DNA from: Bacillota bacterium
GTDB lineage: Bacteria; Bacillota; Clostridia; Acetivibrionales; JANLFN01
Length of the DNA: 60,976 nt
Assembly: GCA_023397675.1 (NCBI GenBank)
Contig: JAEWTV010000106.1
Coordinates: 1 to 60,976 of the forward strand
Direction of reading: 5' to 3'
The notes under the pieces are model-generated. The model worked only from the letters and a program-made list of their open reading frames with translations. It searched no databases and was not told where the DNA came from. Made by a program: the position numbers and the translations under genes. Shown one piece after another: positions 17,035 through 25,952 of this stretch (positions within the stretch are counted from its first letter, which is position 1; each line of letters starts with the position of its first letter).

Positions 17035-19863
17035 ATGAAAAAAGATAATATTTTTATTAAAGGTGCGCGTGAACATAACTTAAAAAATGTAGATATAGAA
17101 ATCCCTAGAGACAAATTTGTTGTTATAACAGGTTTAAGTGGATCAGGAAAATCATCGCTGGCTTTTGATACAATTTATGCCGAAGGACAGCGCCGTTATG
17201 TCGAATCTCTTTCTTCATATGCCAGACAATTCCTTGGCCAGATGGAAAAACCAGATGTTGATTATATAGAGGGTCTATCACCCGCAATATCAATAGATCA
17301 GAAAACAACCAGCAGAAATCCAAGGTCTACTGTTGGAACGGTTACCGAAATATACGATTACATGCGTTTGCTGTATGCCCGTATAGGTATTCCTCACTGC
17401 CATATCTGCGGTAAAGAAATTTCACAGCAGACTGTAGACCAGATGGTGGATCAGATTGTCAGCCTCCCAGAAGGAACCCGTATTCAACTTCTTGCTCCTG
17501 TAGTAAGAGGCAGGAAGGGTGAGTTCCATAAGCTTATTGAAGATGCAAGAAAAAGCGGTTATGTAAGACTTCGCGTCGATGGTGAAATGCGGGATGTAAA
17601 TGACAGTATTGAACTTGATAAAAACAAGAAGCATTCTATTGATATAGTTGTGGACAGGCTTATTGTAAGGCCAGACATTCACAAACGTCTTGCAGATTCT
17701 ATTGAGACAGTATTGCACCTAAGCAGCGGAATACTTGTTGTAGATGTAGTCGACAAACAAGAAATCATGTTCAGCCAGAATTTTGCATGCAGTGACTGTG
17801 GTATAAGTATTGAAGAACTTACACCAAGAATGTTTTCTTTTAATAACCCTTTTGGGGCATGTCCTACCTGCAGCGGCTTGGGAACACTTTTAAAAATCGA
17901 CCCGGACATTGTTATACCTGACCGTTCAAAGTCCCTTGCTGACGGTGCAATAAAGGTTGGAGGCTGGAATTTTGAAAATGAAGACAGCTATTCCAGAATG
18001 TTTCTGAATGCACTTTCAAAACATTACAAATTTAAACTTGACACACCAATAGAAAAACTTCCTCCACATATACTTGATATTATACTTTATGGTACCAAGG
18101 GTGAAAAAATAAAGATTCAGTATGAGCGCGAATATGGTAGCGGCACTTATATGGCTGTATTTGAAGGTGTAATTAACAGCATGGAACGCCGCTATAAGGA
18201 AACACAATCAGAAAGCGCAAAACAATATTACGAAGAATTTATGAGCAGCAATTCATGTCCTGATTGTAATGGTGCAAGATTGAAAAAAGAAAGTCTTGCT
18301 GTAACCGTAGGTAATAAAAATATTAATGAGATTTCCATAATGCCTGTTTCAGAAATAAAGTGCTTTTTTGATAATCTTGAGCTTTCAGAGAGGCACAAGC
18401 TGATAGCTCATCAAATTTTGAAGGAAATAAATGCGAGAGTTGGTTTCCTGGTTGATGTAGGGTTGGATTATCTAACACTTTCACGGTCCGCAGGAACACT
18501 TTCTGGTGGTGAGGCGCAAAGGATAAGGCTTGCTACCCAAATAGGGTCTGGTCTTATGGGAGTATTGTATATACTGGATGAGCCCAGTATCGGTCTTCAT
18601 CAAAAGGATAATGAGAGACTTCTGAAAACCTTGCATAGGTTAAAAGACCTTGGCAATACCCTTGTAGTTGTTGAACACGATGAAGATACAATGTTCGCAG
18701 CCGATCATATTATAGACATGGGTCCTGGACCTGGAATACACGGTGGTTATGTAGTTGCCCAGGGTACAGTTGATGAAATAATGAAATCAGAAAACTCAAT
18801 TACCGGACAGTATTTGAGTGGAAGAAAAACAATTGAAATCCCTCAGAAAAGAAGAAAACCGAATGGTAAATGGATTGAAGTTATTGGTGCAAAAGAAAAC
18901 AACCTTAAAGACATAAGTGCGAAATTTCCGCTTGGAGTTTTAACTACTGTTACAGGTGTTTCTGGATCTGGAAAGAGTTCACTTGTAAATGAAATACTTT
19001 TTAAAAAGCTTTCTTCAGAGCTTAACAGATCCAAGGCGAGAGCAGGTCAGCATGAATACATTAAAGGTCTTGAACATCTTGATAAGGTAATTGACATAGA
19101 CCAGTCTCCCATAGGGCGTACACCAAGATCGAACCCAGCAACCTATGCCGGTGTTTTTGATCTTATAAGAGAGGTTTTTGCTTCAACGACAGAAGCAAAG
19201 ATGCGTGGATACAAAAGTGGAAGATTTAGTTTCAATGTTAAGGGCGGACGCTGTGAAGCTTGTTCGGGTGATGGAATTATAAAAATTGAAATGCACTTTT
19301 TGCCTGATGTCTATGTTCCATGTGAAGTATGCAAGGGTAAAAGATATAACAGGGAAACCCTTGAAGTAAAGTATAAAGGAAAAAGTATTGCTGAAGTTCT
19401 TGATATGACAGTCGAGGATGCTCTGGAATTTTTCAAGAACATACCAAGAATTCAAAGAAAGCTTCAAACGCTTTATGACGTAGGCCTTGGATACGTAAAG
19501 GTTGGTCAGCCATCCACTACTTTGTCCGGTGGTGAAGCTCAGAGGGTAAAGCTAGCAACAGAGTTATCAAAAAGAAGTACAGGAAGCACTATGTATATCC
19601 TTGATGAACCCACAACAGGCTTACATGTTGCAGATGTCCACAGGCTCATTGATATACTTCAGAGGTTGGTTGATGCAGGTAATACGGTAGTGGTAATTGA
19701 GCACAACCTTGATGTGATAAAAACTTCTGATTATATAATTGACCTTGGACCTGATGGTGGTGTAAGGGGAGGATATATTATTGCAACAGGTACCCCTGAA
19801 CAGGTTGCAAATAACTCTGGTTCATATACAGGACAATTTCTTCAAAAAATTCTAAAAAAATAA
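17035..19863 (+). CDS. uvrA: Excinuclease ABC subunit A
   Basis: 942 residues from ATG 17035, preceded by AGGTG six bases upstream; GTG 17026 is part of that site. Two ABC ATPase halves are present, with Walker A GLSGSGKSS near residue 35 and GVSGSGKSS near 645, signatures LSGGEAQRIRLA and LSGGEAQRVKLA, and Walker B ILDEPSIGLH and ILDEPTTGLH. The zinc modules are CHICGKEI, CSDCGISIEE and CEACSGDGIIKIEMHFLPDV with the later CEVCKGKRYN. Length is normal. UvrA dimers find bulky lesions and load UvrB. The perfect LexA box upstream indicates SOS induction. Confidence 0.98.
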   Translation: MKKDNIFIKGAREHNLKNVDIEIPRDKFVVITGLSGSGKSSLAFDTIYAEGQRRYVESLSSYARQFLGQMEKPDVDYIEGLSPAISIDQKTTSRNPRSTVGTVTEIYDYMRLLYARIGIPHCHICGKEISQQTVDQMVDQIVSLPEGTRIQLLAPVVRGRKGEFHKLIEDARKSGYVRLRVDGEMRDVNDSIELDKNKKHSIDIVVDRLIVRPDIHKRLADSIETVLHLSSGILVVDVVDKQEIMFSQNFACSDCGISIEELTPRMFSFNNPFGACPTCSGLGTLLKIDPDIVIPDRSKSLADGAIKVGGWNFENEDSYSRMFLNALSKHYKFKLDTPIEKLPPHILDIILYGTKGEKIKIQYEREYGSGTYMAVFEGVINSMERRYKETQSESAKQYYEEFMSSNSCPDCNGARLKKESLAVTVGNKNINEISIMPVSEIKCFFDNLELSERHKLIAHQILKEINARVGFLVDVGLDYLTLSRSAGTLSGGEAQRIRLATQIGSGLMGVLYILDEPSIGLHQKDNERLLKTLHRLKDLGNTLVVVEHDEDTMFAADHIIDMGPGPGIHGGYVVAQGTVDEIMKSENSITGQYLSGRKTIEIPQKRRKPNGKWIEVIGAKENNLKDISAKFPLGVLTTVTGVSGSGKSSLVNEILFKKLSSELNRSKARAGQHEYIKGLEHLDKVIDIDQSPIGRTPRSNPATYAGVFDLIREVFASTTEAKMRGYKSGRFSFNVKGGRCEACSGDGIIKIEMHFLPDVYVPCEVCKGKRYNRETLEVKYKGKSIAEVLDMTVEDALEFFKNIPRIQRKLQTLYDVGLGYVKVGQPSTTLSGGEAQRVKLATELSKRSTGSTMYILDEPTTGLHVADVHRLIDILQRLVDAGNTVVVIEHNLDVIKTSDYIIDLGPDGGVRGGYIIATGTPEQVANNSGSYTGQFLQKILKK

Positions 19864-19869
19864 ATGAAT

Positions 19870-19892
19870 AAGGGGGCACCCCCCCTTTTTTG
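19870..19892 (+). terminator. Terminator after uvrA
   Basis: AAGGGGG and CCCCCCTTTT pair around a short loop and are followed by T residues. Confidence 0.75.
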
Positions 19893-20002
19893 TTTTCATG
19901 GAAAAGTATTCAAATTGACATAACACTCTTTTTTTAATAATATTAAATCTGGCTATATATCTTTTTTGACTTATTTCAACAATCTTCGGAGGATACACAC
20001 TA

Positions 20003-21277
20003 ATGCCTGTAAAAGAGTTTTCAAAAAACAACCACTTATCTGACACAAGGAAAACTCTTAAATGGAATTATTTCTGTAACACTCTCGATGGGTCATTGTA
20101 TGCTCTGGGAATGGGTATGGTACCTTTAAATACCGTTATCCTGTTTTTTATTTCAGGTTTTGTTGAACAAAAATGGCTGATAGGCTTTATATCTTTTCTT
20201 AATGTATTCCTGACCTACAGTCCCCAAATTTTATTGTCCAAAAAAATTGAAAAGCTTAAGCTGCACAAACCGTTTCTCATTTTTGTTGCATTTTTTATTA
20301 GACTCCTTTGGCTGATACTCGGGCTTGATGTAATTCTTTTTGCAAAGTCCGATCCTGTACTTTTTGTAATTCTTTTTTACATTATATATTCTTTAATTGG
20401 TCTGGCTTCAGCATTTTCCAACATTGCATGGTTCAATTTTATTGTTAAGATAATACCCGCGGAAGTTAGAGGTAAGTTCCTTGGAATAAGGTCAAGCATT
20501 GCGGGCATTTTTGAATCAACAGGTTCACTACTGCTTGGACTTATACTGAAGATTTGTCCATATCCATTGAATTATGGAGTTTTATTCATTGTTGTTTCAG
20601 CTATAACATTTATGTCTCTATGGGTATTAAGTCTTTCAAGGGAAACCGAGTCACCTGAAAGGCCAGCTGACATTTTGCAGCAGCAGGAAGGGTATATAAG
20701 CAGATCTAAACGTATATTGAAAGAAGATGTAAATTTCACAATATATATAATTACAATAATTCTTATTATGGGTTTGGGAAAAATGGCATTTGCCTTTCAA
20801 ATAATATTTGCCAAGGAAAAGCTTGGTATCACTATCGAGCAGTTATCGTACTCTACTTTTATTCTTCTTGCATGTCAAACTATAGGCTATCTACTATGGG
20901 GCATTTTAGGTGATAGGAACGGTTTTAAAATCACACTTGAAATTTCGACAATAATATTTATACCTTCAATAATTTTTACTTATCTGATGAGCAGTGTTGC
21001 CGTGTTTTATATTTCAATGGCTCTTTTCGGACTTGCCCAGAGTGCAAGGAATTTCAATGAAAGCAACCTTGCAATAAACCTATGCAGGAAAGAAGAAAAC
21101 CAACCTCTATATATTGGTTTGCGAAACCTTATTACTGGTCCTTTTTTCGCACTAACTCCCGTCCTTGCAGGTTTCATATATGATTTTCTTGGTTATGACC
21201 TTCTTTTTATTCTTTCCGTTATTTTCATGGCAGTCGGTTTTTACATTATGCGTGTATATGTTAAAGAGTACAAGTAA
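20003..21277 (+). CDS. MFS-family membrane transporter
   Basis: 424 residues from ATG 20003, with CGGAGGA upstream. About 12 membrane segments can be counted, with the MFS loop VRGKFLGIRSSIAG after the fourth or fifth and a long charged central loop near residue 225 (SRETESPERPADILQQQEG). It resembles the MFS gene at 6331-7593 in general layout. The gene is monocistronic, between uvrA and a Pho-controlled phosphate transporter. No substrate is suggested by sequence. Confidence 0.75.
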   Translation: MPVKEFSKNNHLSDTRKTLKWNYFCNTLDGSLYALGMGMVPLNTVILFFISGFVEQKWLIGFISFLNVFLTYSPQILLSKKIEKLKLHKPFLIFVAFFIRLLWLILGLDVILFAKSDPVLFVILFYIIYSLIGLASAFSNIAWFNFIVKIIPAEVRGKFLGIRSSIAGIFESTGSLLLGLILKICPYPLNYGVLFIVVSAITFMSLWVLSLSRETESPERPADILQQQEGYISRSKRILKEDVNFTIYIITIILIMGLGKMAFAFQIIFAKEKLGITIEQLSYSTFILLACQTIGYLLWGILGDRNGFKITLEISTIIFIPSIIFTYLMSSVAVFYISMALFGLAQSARNFNESNLAINLCRKEENQPLYIGLRNLITGPFFALTPVLAGFIYDFLGYDLLFILSVIFMAVGFYIMRVYVKEYK

Positions 21278-21289
21278 AAAATTCCAATG

Positions 21290-21361
21290 TTAAGTTTGTG
21301 TTAACTGCAAGTAAAATGTGGGTTAACATGTATTGTATTGAAATTAACATTAATATATAAT
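21290..21361 (+). promoter_or_regulatory. Pho box array and -10 of the pit operon
   Basis: Six hexamers repeat every 11 bp: TTAAGT, TTAACT, TAAAAT, TTAACA, TGTATT, TAACAT (21290-21350). A perfect -10 TATAAT follows at 21356-21361 and no -35 is needed, as in PhoB/PhoP-activated promoters. The cognate regulator is probably the one encoded at 35899-36606. Confidence 0.8.
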
Positions 21362-21477
21362 CAGAAATGCGGACAACCTGCATTAAAATGTACCCGTTGT
21401 AATAATTCAAATTGTTATAGGGAATAATAGTTTTTTAACAATATTTTGCTTATAAAAAAGGAAAGAAGGATGTCATA

Positions 21478-22101
21478 ATGTTCAGAATTACACCTAAAGA
21501 AGAGATATTTTTCGACTTGTTTGTTGAAACAGCAAAAAATACCTGTAGGTCAGCAGAGATGCTTGAAGACTTAATGGTAAACTACGTAAGTGTAAATGAT
21601 AAAATAAAACAAATAGAAGAAATTGAACACGAATGTGACCAGAATGTTCACAACATTTTAAAGCAGTTAAACAAATCTTTTATCACTCCAATAGACAGAG
21701 AAGATATTCATGCAATTGCCAAGGAAATGGATAATATTACAGACGCAATCGAATCTACAGCTCACCGTTTCAGAATGTTTAACGTAAGTTCAATAAGGGA
21801 AGATGCAAAAAAGGTCGCAAACCTCATTGTACAGTGTACAAAAGAATTAACAGGTGTTATGGAAGAAATGAAAAACATGAAAACCAGCACCGAGTTGGAA
21901 AAGAAAATAATAGAAGTGAACAGAATTGAAAATGTTGGTGATGAAATATACAGAGATGCAATTGCTCAGTTGTTTGTGGCTGAAAAGGATGCAATTGAGG
22001 TTGTAAAATGGAAGGAAATTTACGAATACCTTGAAAATACCCTGGATGCGTGCGAGGATGTTGCTAATTTGGTTGAAGGGGTTGTTATGAAGCATGCTTA
22101 G
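21478..22101 (+). CDS. DUF47 family Pit accessory protein (PhoU-like)
   Basis: 207 residues, all helical and rich in charged heptads, with the TIGR00153/DUF47 patterns FFDLFVETAKN, IEEIEHECDQ and ITPIDREDIHAIAKEMDNI shortened here to IDREDIHAIAKEMDN. It overlaps the transporter gene by 8 bp, which indicates translational coupling. DUF47 proteins modulate the activity of Pit-type phosphate carriers and are related to PhoU. A Pho box array upstream supports induction by low phosphate. Confidence 0.9.
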   Translation: MFRITPKEEIFFDLFVETAKNTCRSAEMLEDLMVNYVSVNDKIKQIEEIEHECDQNVHNILKQLNKSFITPIDREDIHAIAKEMDNITDAIESTAHRFRMFNVSSIREDAKKVANLIVQCTKELTGVMEEMKNMKTSTELEKKIIEVNRIENVGDEIYRDAIAQLFVAEKDAIEVVKWKEIYEYLENTLDACEDVANLVEGVVMKHA

Positions 22102-23089
22102 TATATCAATTATTCTTGTAATTGTTGTCGCACTCAGTTTTGATTTTATAAATGGATTTCATGATACTGCAAACTCTATTGCCACAAGTGTTTCAACAAG
22201 AGTATTGACACCCAGGGCAGCAATAATCATGGCTGCAGGCCTAAACTTCCTTGGCGCTTTGACAAGCAGCAAGGTTGCTTCCACAATATCAAAAGGCCTT
22301 GTACATGGTACACTAGAACAATATGTAATAATTGCAGCTTTGCTTGCAGCAATTATATGGGACTTGATAACATGGTATTTTGGAATACCCAGCAGTTCTT
22401 CACATGCTTTAATAGGAGGACTTGTTGGCGCATCCATAGTATATGCATCAAGTTTTGACAAGGTCGTTTGGGGTGCTGTAATTAATAAGATAGTAATTCC
22501 TCTTTTTACATCTCCGATGATAGGTATCGTGTTAGGTTATTTCGTAATGAAAGGTTTGTATAAGCTGCTAAAAAAGGCTACGCCAGCTTTTGTTAATAAA
22601 TATTTTTCCAAATTACAAATACTATCTGCAGCATTCATGTCTTATACCCATGGAAACAATGATGCTCAAAAATCTATGGGAATAATTACTCTTGCTCTAA
22701 TAAGCGGGGGAGTAATAAACAAGGATTCAGGGGTTCCAATAGAGGTAATGCTTGCCTGCGCAGCAGCAATGGCTCTTGGAACTTCCATAGGTGGTTGGAA
22801 GATAATTAAGACCGTAGGTGTAAATATGATAAAACTACAGCCCATTAACGGCTTTGCAGCTGAAACGAGTGCTGCAATTGTTATAGAAGGAATGACCCAG
22901 CTTGGAGCACCGGTAAGTACAACACATGTTATATCTTCTGCAATTATGGGTGTTGGAGCTTCAAAGAGGATATCTGCTGTTCGCTGGGCGCTTGCAAGAA
23001 GTATTGTTGGAGCTTGGGTACTTACTATTCCGATATCAATGCTTTTAGGTGCACTTATTACTTTGGCCTTCAAAGCTTTTGGTGCATAA
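22094..23089 (+). CDS. Low-affinity inorganic phosphate transporter, PiT family
   Basis: 331 residues with about ten membrane segments and both PiT signatures: DFINGFHDTANSIATSVSTR near residue 16 and the second, SYTHGNNDAQKSMG, near residue 188. PiT proteins carry metal-phosphate in symport with cations. Transcribed with the DUF47 gene behind a Pho box array, an arrangement also known in other bacteria. A separate high-affinity Pst system lies at 28.5 kb and 37-42 kb. Confidence 0.93.
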   Translation: MLSISIILVIVVALSFDFINGFHDTANSIATSVSTRVLTPRAAIIMAAGLNFLGALTSSKVASTISKGLVHGTLEQYVIIAALLAAIIWDLITWYFGIPSSSSHALIGGLVGASIVYASSFDKVVWGAVINKIVIPLFTSPMIGIVLGYFVMKGLYKLLKKATPAFVNKYFSKLQILSAAFMSYTHGNNDAQKSMGIITLALISGGVINKDSGVPIEVMLACAAAMALGTSIGGWKIIKTVGVNMIKLQPINGFAAETSAAIVIEGMTQLGAPVSTTHVISSAIMGVGASKRISAVRWALARSIVGAWVLTIPISMLLGALITLAFKAFGA

Positions 23090-23396
23090 GCCAAGCAAAA
23101 ATTATTGAAAATATTATAAAATATCTGTCTTGCGGTAGAGAAATATAGTAATATATACTGCGGGGCAGTTATTTTTATTTATAATAAGTTAAATCTGTTT
23201 ATTTATATAAAAAGTAGAGTTTAAGGCAAGACAACGGTTAGACCGCATTTGTTTTCTGTGGTATACTTGATTTATGTATAAAACCCTGCATATTTAAGTA
23301 AACAATTGTATAAGGACTATTAGAGCCGTTTTTTTTTATATAAATGTTTTTGAAATAGAGAATGACAACTTGTAATGTAGATTGGAGTGATAATAT
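23090..23396. other. Intergenic region before the ClpE-like gene
   Basis: No gene is seen. A short hairpin ACTGC/GCAGT with a T-rich tail (23157-23180) may end the pit transcript. I searched for CtsR-type GGTCAAA repeats, expected for clpE, and see none. The ribosome site GGAG at 23384-23387 serves ATG 23397. Confidence 0.45.
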
Positions 23397-25718
23397 ATGA
23401 TGATGTGTTCTATTTGTAAAGAAAATTTAGCTGTTGTTTTTATAACTAAAATAGAGAATAATAAGCAGGTTCAGGAAGGCCTTTGCCTTGCATGTGCACG
23501 TAAACAGGGAATAGAGCCTATAAATCAGCTGTTGGATCAAACGGGGATATCTGATGATGAAATAGATAATATAAACAAACAGGTAAGCGATATGTTTGAA
23601 AATATGGATCTAAGCAATGCCAATAACTCGCTTGCCACACAAAATACACCTAACCAGGAGAATCCCTTTTTTAGTTTTATAAACAAGGCTTTTTCTAAAA
23701 ACGAAGAACCTAAGGAGCTTTCAAAGGAACAGCCATCCGAACAGCATGACGAAAAAGAAGGCAAGAACAGTACTAAAACCAAGACACAGGATAAGAAAAC
23801 GGCTAAAAAGAAAAAATATCTTGATATATATGGTATCAATTTAACAGAGCAGGCAAAGGAAGCCAAATTGGACAGGGTTATAGGCAGAAACAGGGAAATA
23901 GACCGTGTAATACAGATCCTTAACAGGAGAACAAAGAACAACCCTGTTCTGATAGGTGAGCCTGGTGTTGGTAAAACTGCTATAGCTGAAGGTCTTGCTG
24001 TAAGGATTGTGGAAAGGCAGGTTCCTGCAAAGCTTTTTAATGCAGAAGTTTATCTACTTGACCTTACAGGTATTGTTGCAGGTACCCAGTTCAGGGGACA
24101 GTTTGAAAGCAGGATGAAGGGAATTATTGAAGAGGTTAAAGCGCTTGGTAATATAATTCTTGTTATTGATGAGCTTCATAATATTATGGGCGCCGGAGAA
24201 GCGGAAGGTGCCATGAATGCTGCAAACATACTTAAACCTGCACTTTCAAGAGGTGAAATTCAGGTTATCGGTGCGACAACCCTTAATGAGTACAGAAAAC
24301 ACATTGAAAAGGATACTGCTCTTGAAAGAAGATTCCAGCCCGTTTTGGTTGAAGAGCCTTCTATTGAGGATACAATTGAAATTCTAAGAGGGATTAAGCT
24401 TTATTATGAAATCTATCACAGGGTAAGGATATCCGATGAAGTTGTAAGAGCTGCCGTCATCCTCTCAGAAAGGTATATCAATGACAGGTTCCTTCCTGAC
24501 AAGGCAATTGATGTAATAGATGAGGCAGGTTCGAGAGCAAACCTGAAAAATGTAGGCCTTGTTGAACTTGAAAGCTTAAAGGATGAATTAAAAAGGGTTC
24601 AGGAAGAAAAGGAAACAGCTATATCTGCTGATTCCATAGAGGATTACCAGAAAGCTGCGGAGCTTAAAGTCAGGGAATGCAAATTGACACAGCAAGTAAA
24701 GGATATAGAGGATATTAATAAGGACGTTGAAATAACAATAGAGGATTTGGCGTATGTAATAGAATCCTGGACCAAGATTCCGGTACAAAGGCTTACTGAG
24801 CTGGAAACAGAAAAGCTTCTTAACCTTGAGGAAAGGCTCCACAAGAGGGTAATAGGCCAGGATGAGGCTGTAAACAGCATATCAAAAGCTATCAGAAGAA
24901 ACAGGGCAGGATTCAGAAAGAAGAGAAGACCAGCTTCCTTCATATTTATTGGCCCTACTGGAGTTGGTAAGACAGAACTGGTTAAAGCCCTTGCATGCGA
25001 ACTGTTTGAAAGTGAAGAAGCTTTAATAAGGCTTGATATGTCTGAGTACATGGAAAAGCATACAGTATCAAAGCTTATAGGCTCACCTCCAGGATATATA
25101 GGTTATGATGACGGGGGACAGCTTACTGAGAAGATAAGAAGAAAGCCGTATTCGGTTATTTTGCTGGATGAAATAGAGAAAGCACATCCAGATGTATTTA
25201 ATATGCTTTTACAAATACTTGAAGATGGTAGACTGACAGACAGCCATGGTAGAACAGTAAGCTTTGAAAATACGGTTCTGGTTATGACTTCAAATGCCGG
25301 AACAAGTCTAAAGTCAAATGGAATAGGCTTTGGAAATGAAGGCTATGGTGCATTGAGGAACAGGGTTACAGAGGTATTGAAACAGACTTTCAGACCGGAA
25401 TTCCTCAACAGAATAGATGAAACCATAATATTCAGCGAATTAAGCAAGGATCAGCTAGTTAAGATAATTGAACTTATGCTTAAGGATGTAACCTCTGAAA
25501 TGGAGGAAAAGGGTATTAAGGTCAATGTTACCGACAGTGCAAGGCAGTTCATACTTGATAAGGGTTATGACAGCAAATATGGTGCAAGACCTTTCAGAAG
25601 GACTATACAGAAATATATCGAGGATGAGCTTGCAGAAGCCTTCCTGAAAGGAAAGTTTGCCGCAGGGAGTCAGGTAACAGTTGATTACAGGGATGAAAAG
25701 ATTATTATAGACTGTTAA
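23397..25718 (+). CDS. Clp/HSP100 AAA+ ATPase with N-terminal zinc finger (ClpE-like)
   Basis: 773 residues. The N terminus has CSICKEN and CLACARK, a four-cysteine zinc finger like that of ClpE and McsA, followed by an acidic, low-complexity linker (about 75-140). It lacks the ClpC/ClpA N domain. AAA-1 carries GEPGVGKTAIAEGLA and VIDELHNIMGAGE, the middle region is short and coiled (about 395-450), and AAA-2 carries GPTGVGKTELVKALA and LLDEIEKAHPDVFN. An IGFG segment late in AAA-2 is the usual contact loop for ClpP. Likely unfolds damaged proteins for ClpP. The gene is not next to mcsA, mcsB or ctsR here. Confidence 0.87.
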   Translation: MMMCSICKENLAVVFITKIENNKQVQEGLCLACARKQGIEPINQLLDQTGISDDEIDNINKQVSDMFENMDLSNANNSLATQNTPNQENPFFSFINKAFSKNEEPKELSKEQPSEQHDEKEGKNSTKTKTQDKKTAKKKKYLDIYGINLTEQAKEAKLDRVIGRNREIDRVIQILNRRTKNNPVLIGEPGVGKTAIAEGLAVRIVERQVPAKLFNAEVYLLDLTGIVAGTQFRGQFESRMKGIIEEVKALGNIILVIDELHNIMGAGEAEGAMNAANILKPALSRGEIQVIGATTLNEYRKHIEKDTALERRFQPVLVEEPSIEDTIEILRGIKLYYEIYHRVRISDEVVRAAVILSERYINDRFLPDKAIDVIDEAGSRANLKNVGLVELESLKDELKRVQEEKETAISADSIEDYQKAAELKVRECKLTQQVKDIEDINKDVEITIEDLAYVIESWTKIPVQRLTELETEKLLNLEERLHKRVIGQDEAVNSISKAIRRNRAGFRKKRRPASFIFIGPTGVGKTELVKALACELFESEEALIRLDMSEYMEKHTVSKLIGSPPGYIGYDDGGQLTEKIRRKPYSVILLDEIEKAHPDVFNMLLQILEDGRLTDSHGRTVSFENTVLVMTSNAGTSLKSNGIGFGNEGYGALRNRVTEVLKQTFRPEFLNRIDETIIFSELSKDQLVKIIELMLKDVTSEMEEKGIKVNVTDSARQFILDKGYDSKYGARPFRRTIQKYIEDELAEAFLKGKFAAGSQVTVDYRDEKIIIDC

Positions 25719-25730
25719 TATACAAAAGTG

Positions 25731-25768
25731 AGAGCTGTATGGAGACATATGGCTCTTTTTATTTTGAT
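25731..25768 (+). terminator. Terminator after the ClpE-like gene
   Basis: AGAGCTGTAT and ATATGGCTCT pair over 10 bp with wobble pairs and are followed by TTTTTATTTT. Confidence 0.75.
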
Positions 25769-25909
25769 TAATTATTCTCTCAAAATTTTGTGAAAAATAA
25801 CATATTGATTTAACTGGTATTTTATTCTACAATTTAATATGTATATTTTTAACTTGGGGTCATGTTACCAATTAAGAAATATTCTTTACTAATTGTGTAA
25901 GTTTATGAT

Positions 25910-25924
25910 TTTCCAAAACGGAAA
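25910..25924. promoter_or_regulatory. Possible operator upstream of cellobiose phosphorylase
   Basis: TTTCC-AAAAC-GGAAA is a perfect 5-bp inverted repeat 29 bp before the start codon. No regulator is encoded nearby; the site may be chance. Confidence 0.3.
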
Positions 25925-25952
25925 TACAATATTGAAATAAGGAGAATAAAAC

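Noticed and set aside
21290..21350. Short regular repeats that could be read as a CRISPR-like or iteron array
   Set aside because: The 11-bp period, TTAACA-type units and position before a -10 fit Pho boxes. No CRISPR array with spacers was seen anywhere in the window.
22666..23094. Open frame antisense to the Pit transporter
   Set aside because: Product mirrors the membrane segments and lacks a start signal.
23090..23396. CtsR operator before the ClpE-like gene
   Set aside because: No GGTCAAA-type direct repeat was found.
23537..23941. Open frame antisense to the N-terminal linker of the ClpE-like gene
   Set aside because: Low-complexity product from the charged linker read backward.
25769..25952. 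Catabolite-control (cre) site upstream of cellobiose phosphorylase
   Set aside because: No match to the TGWAANCGNTNWCA pattern; only an unrelated short palindrome was seen.
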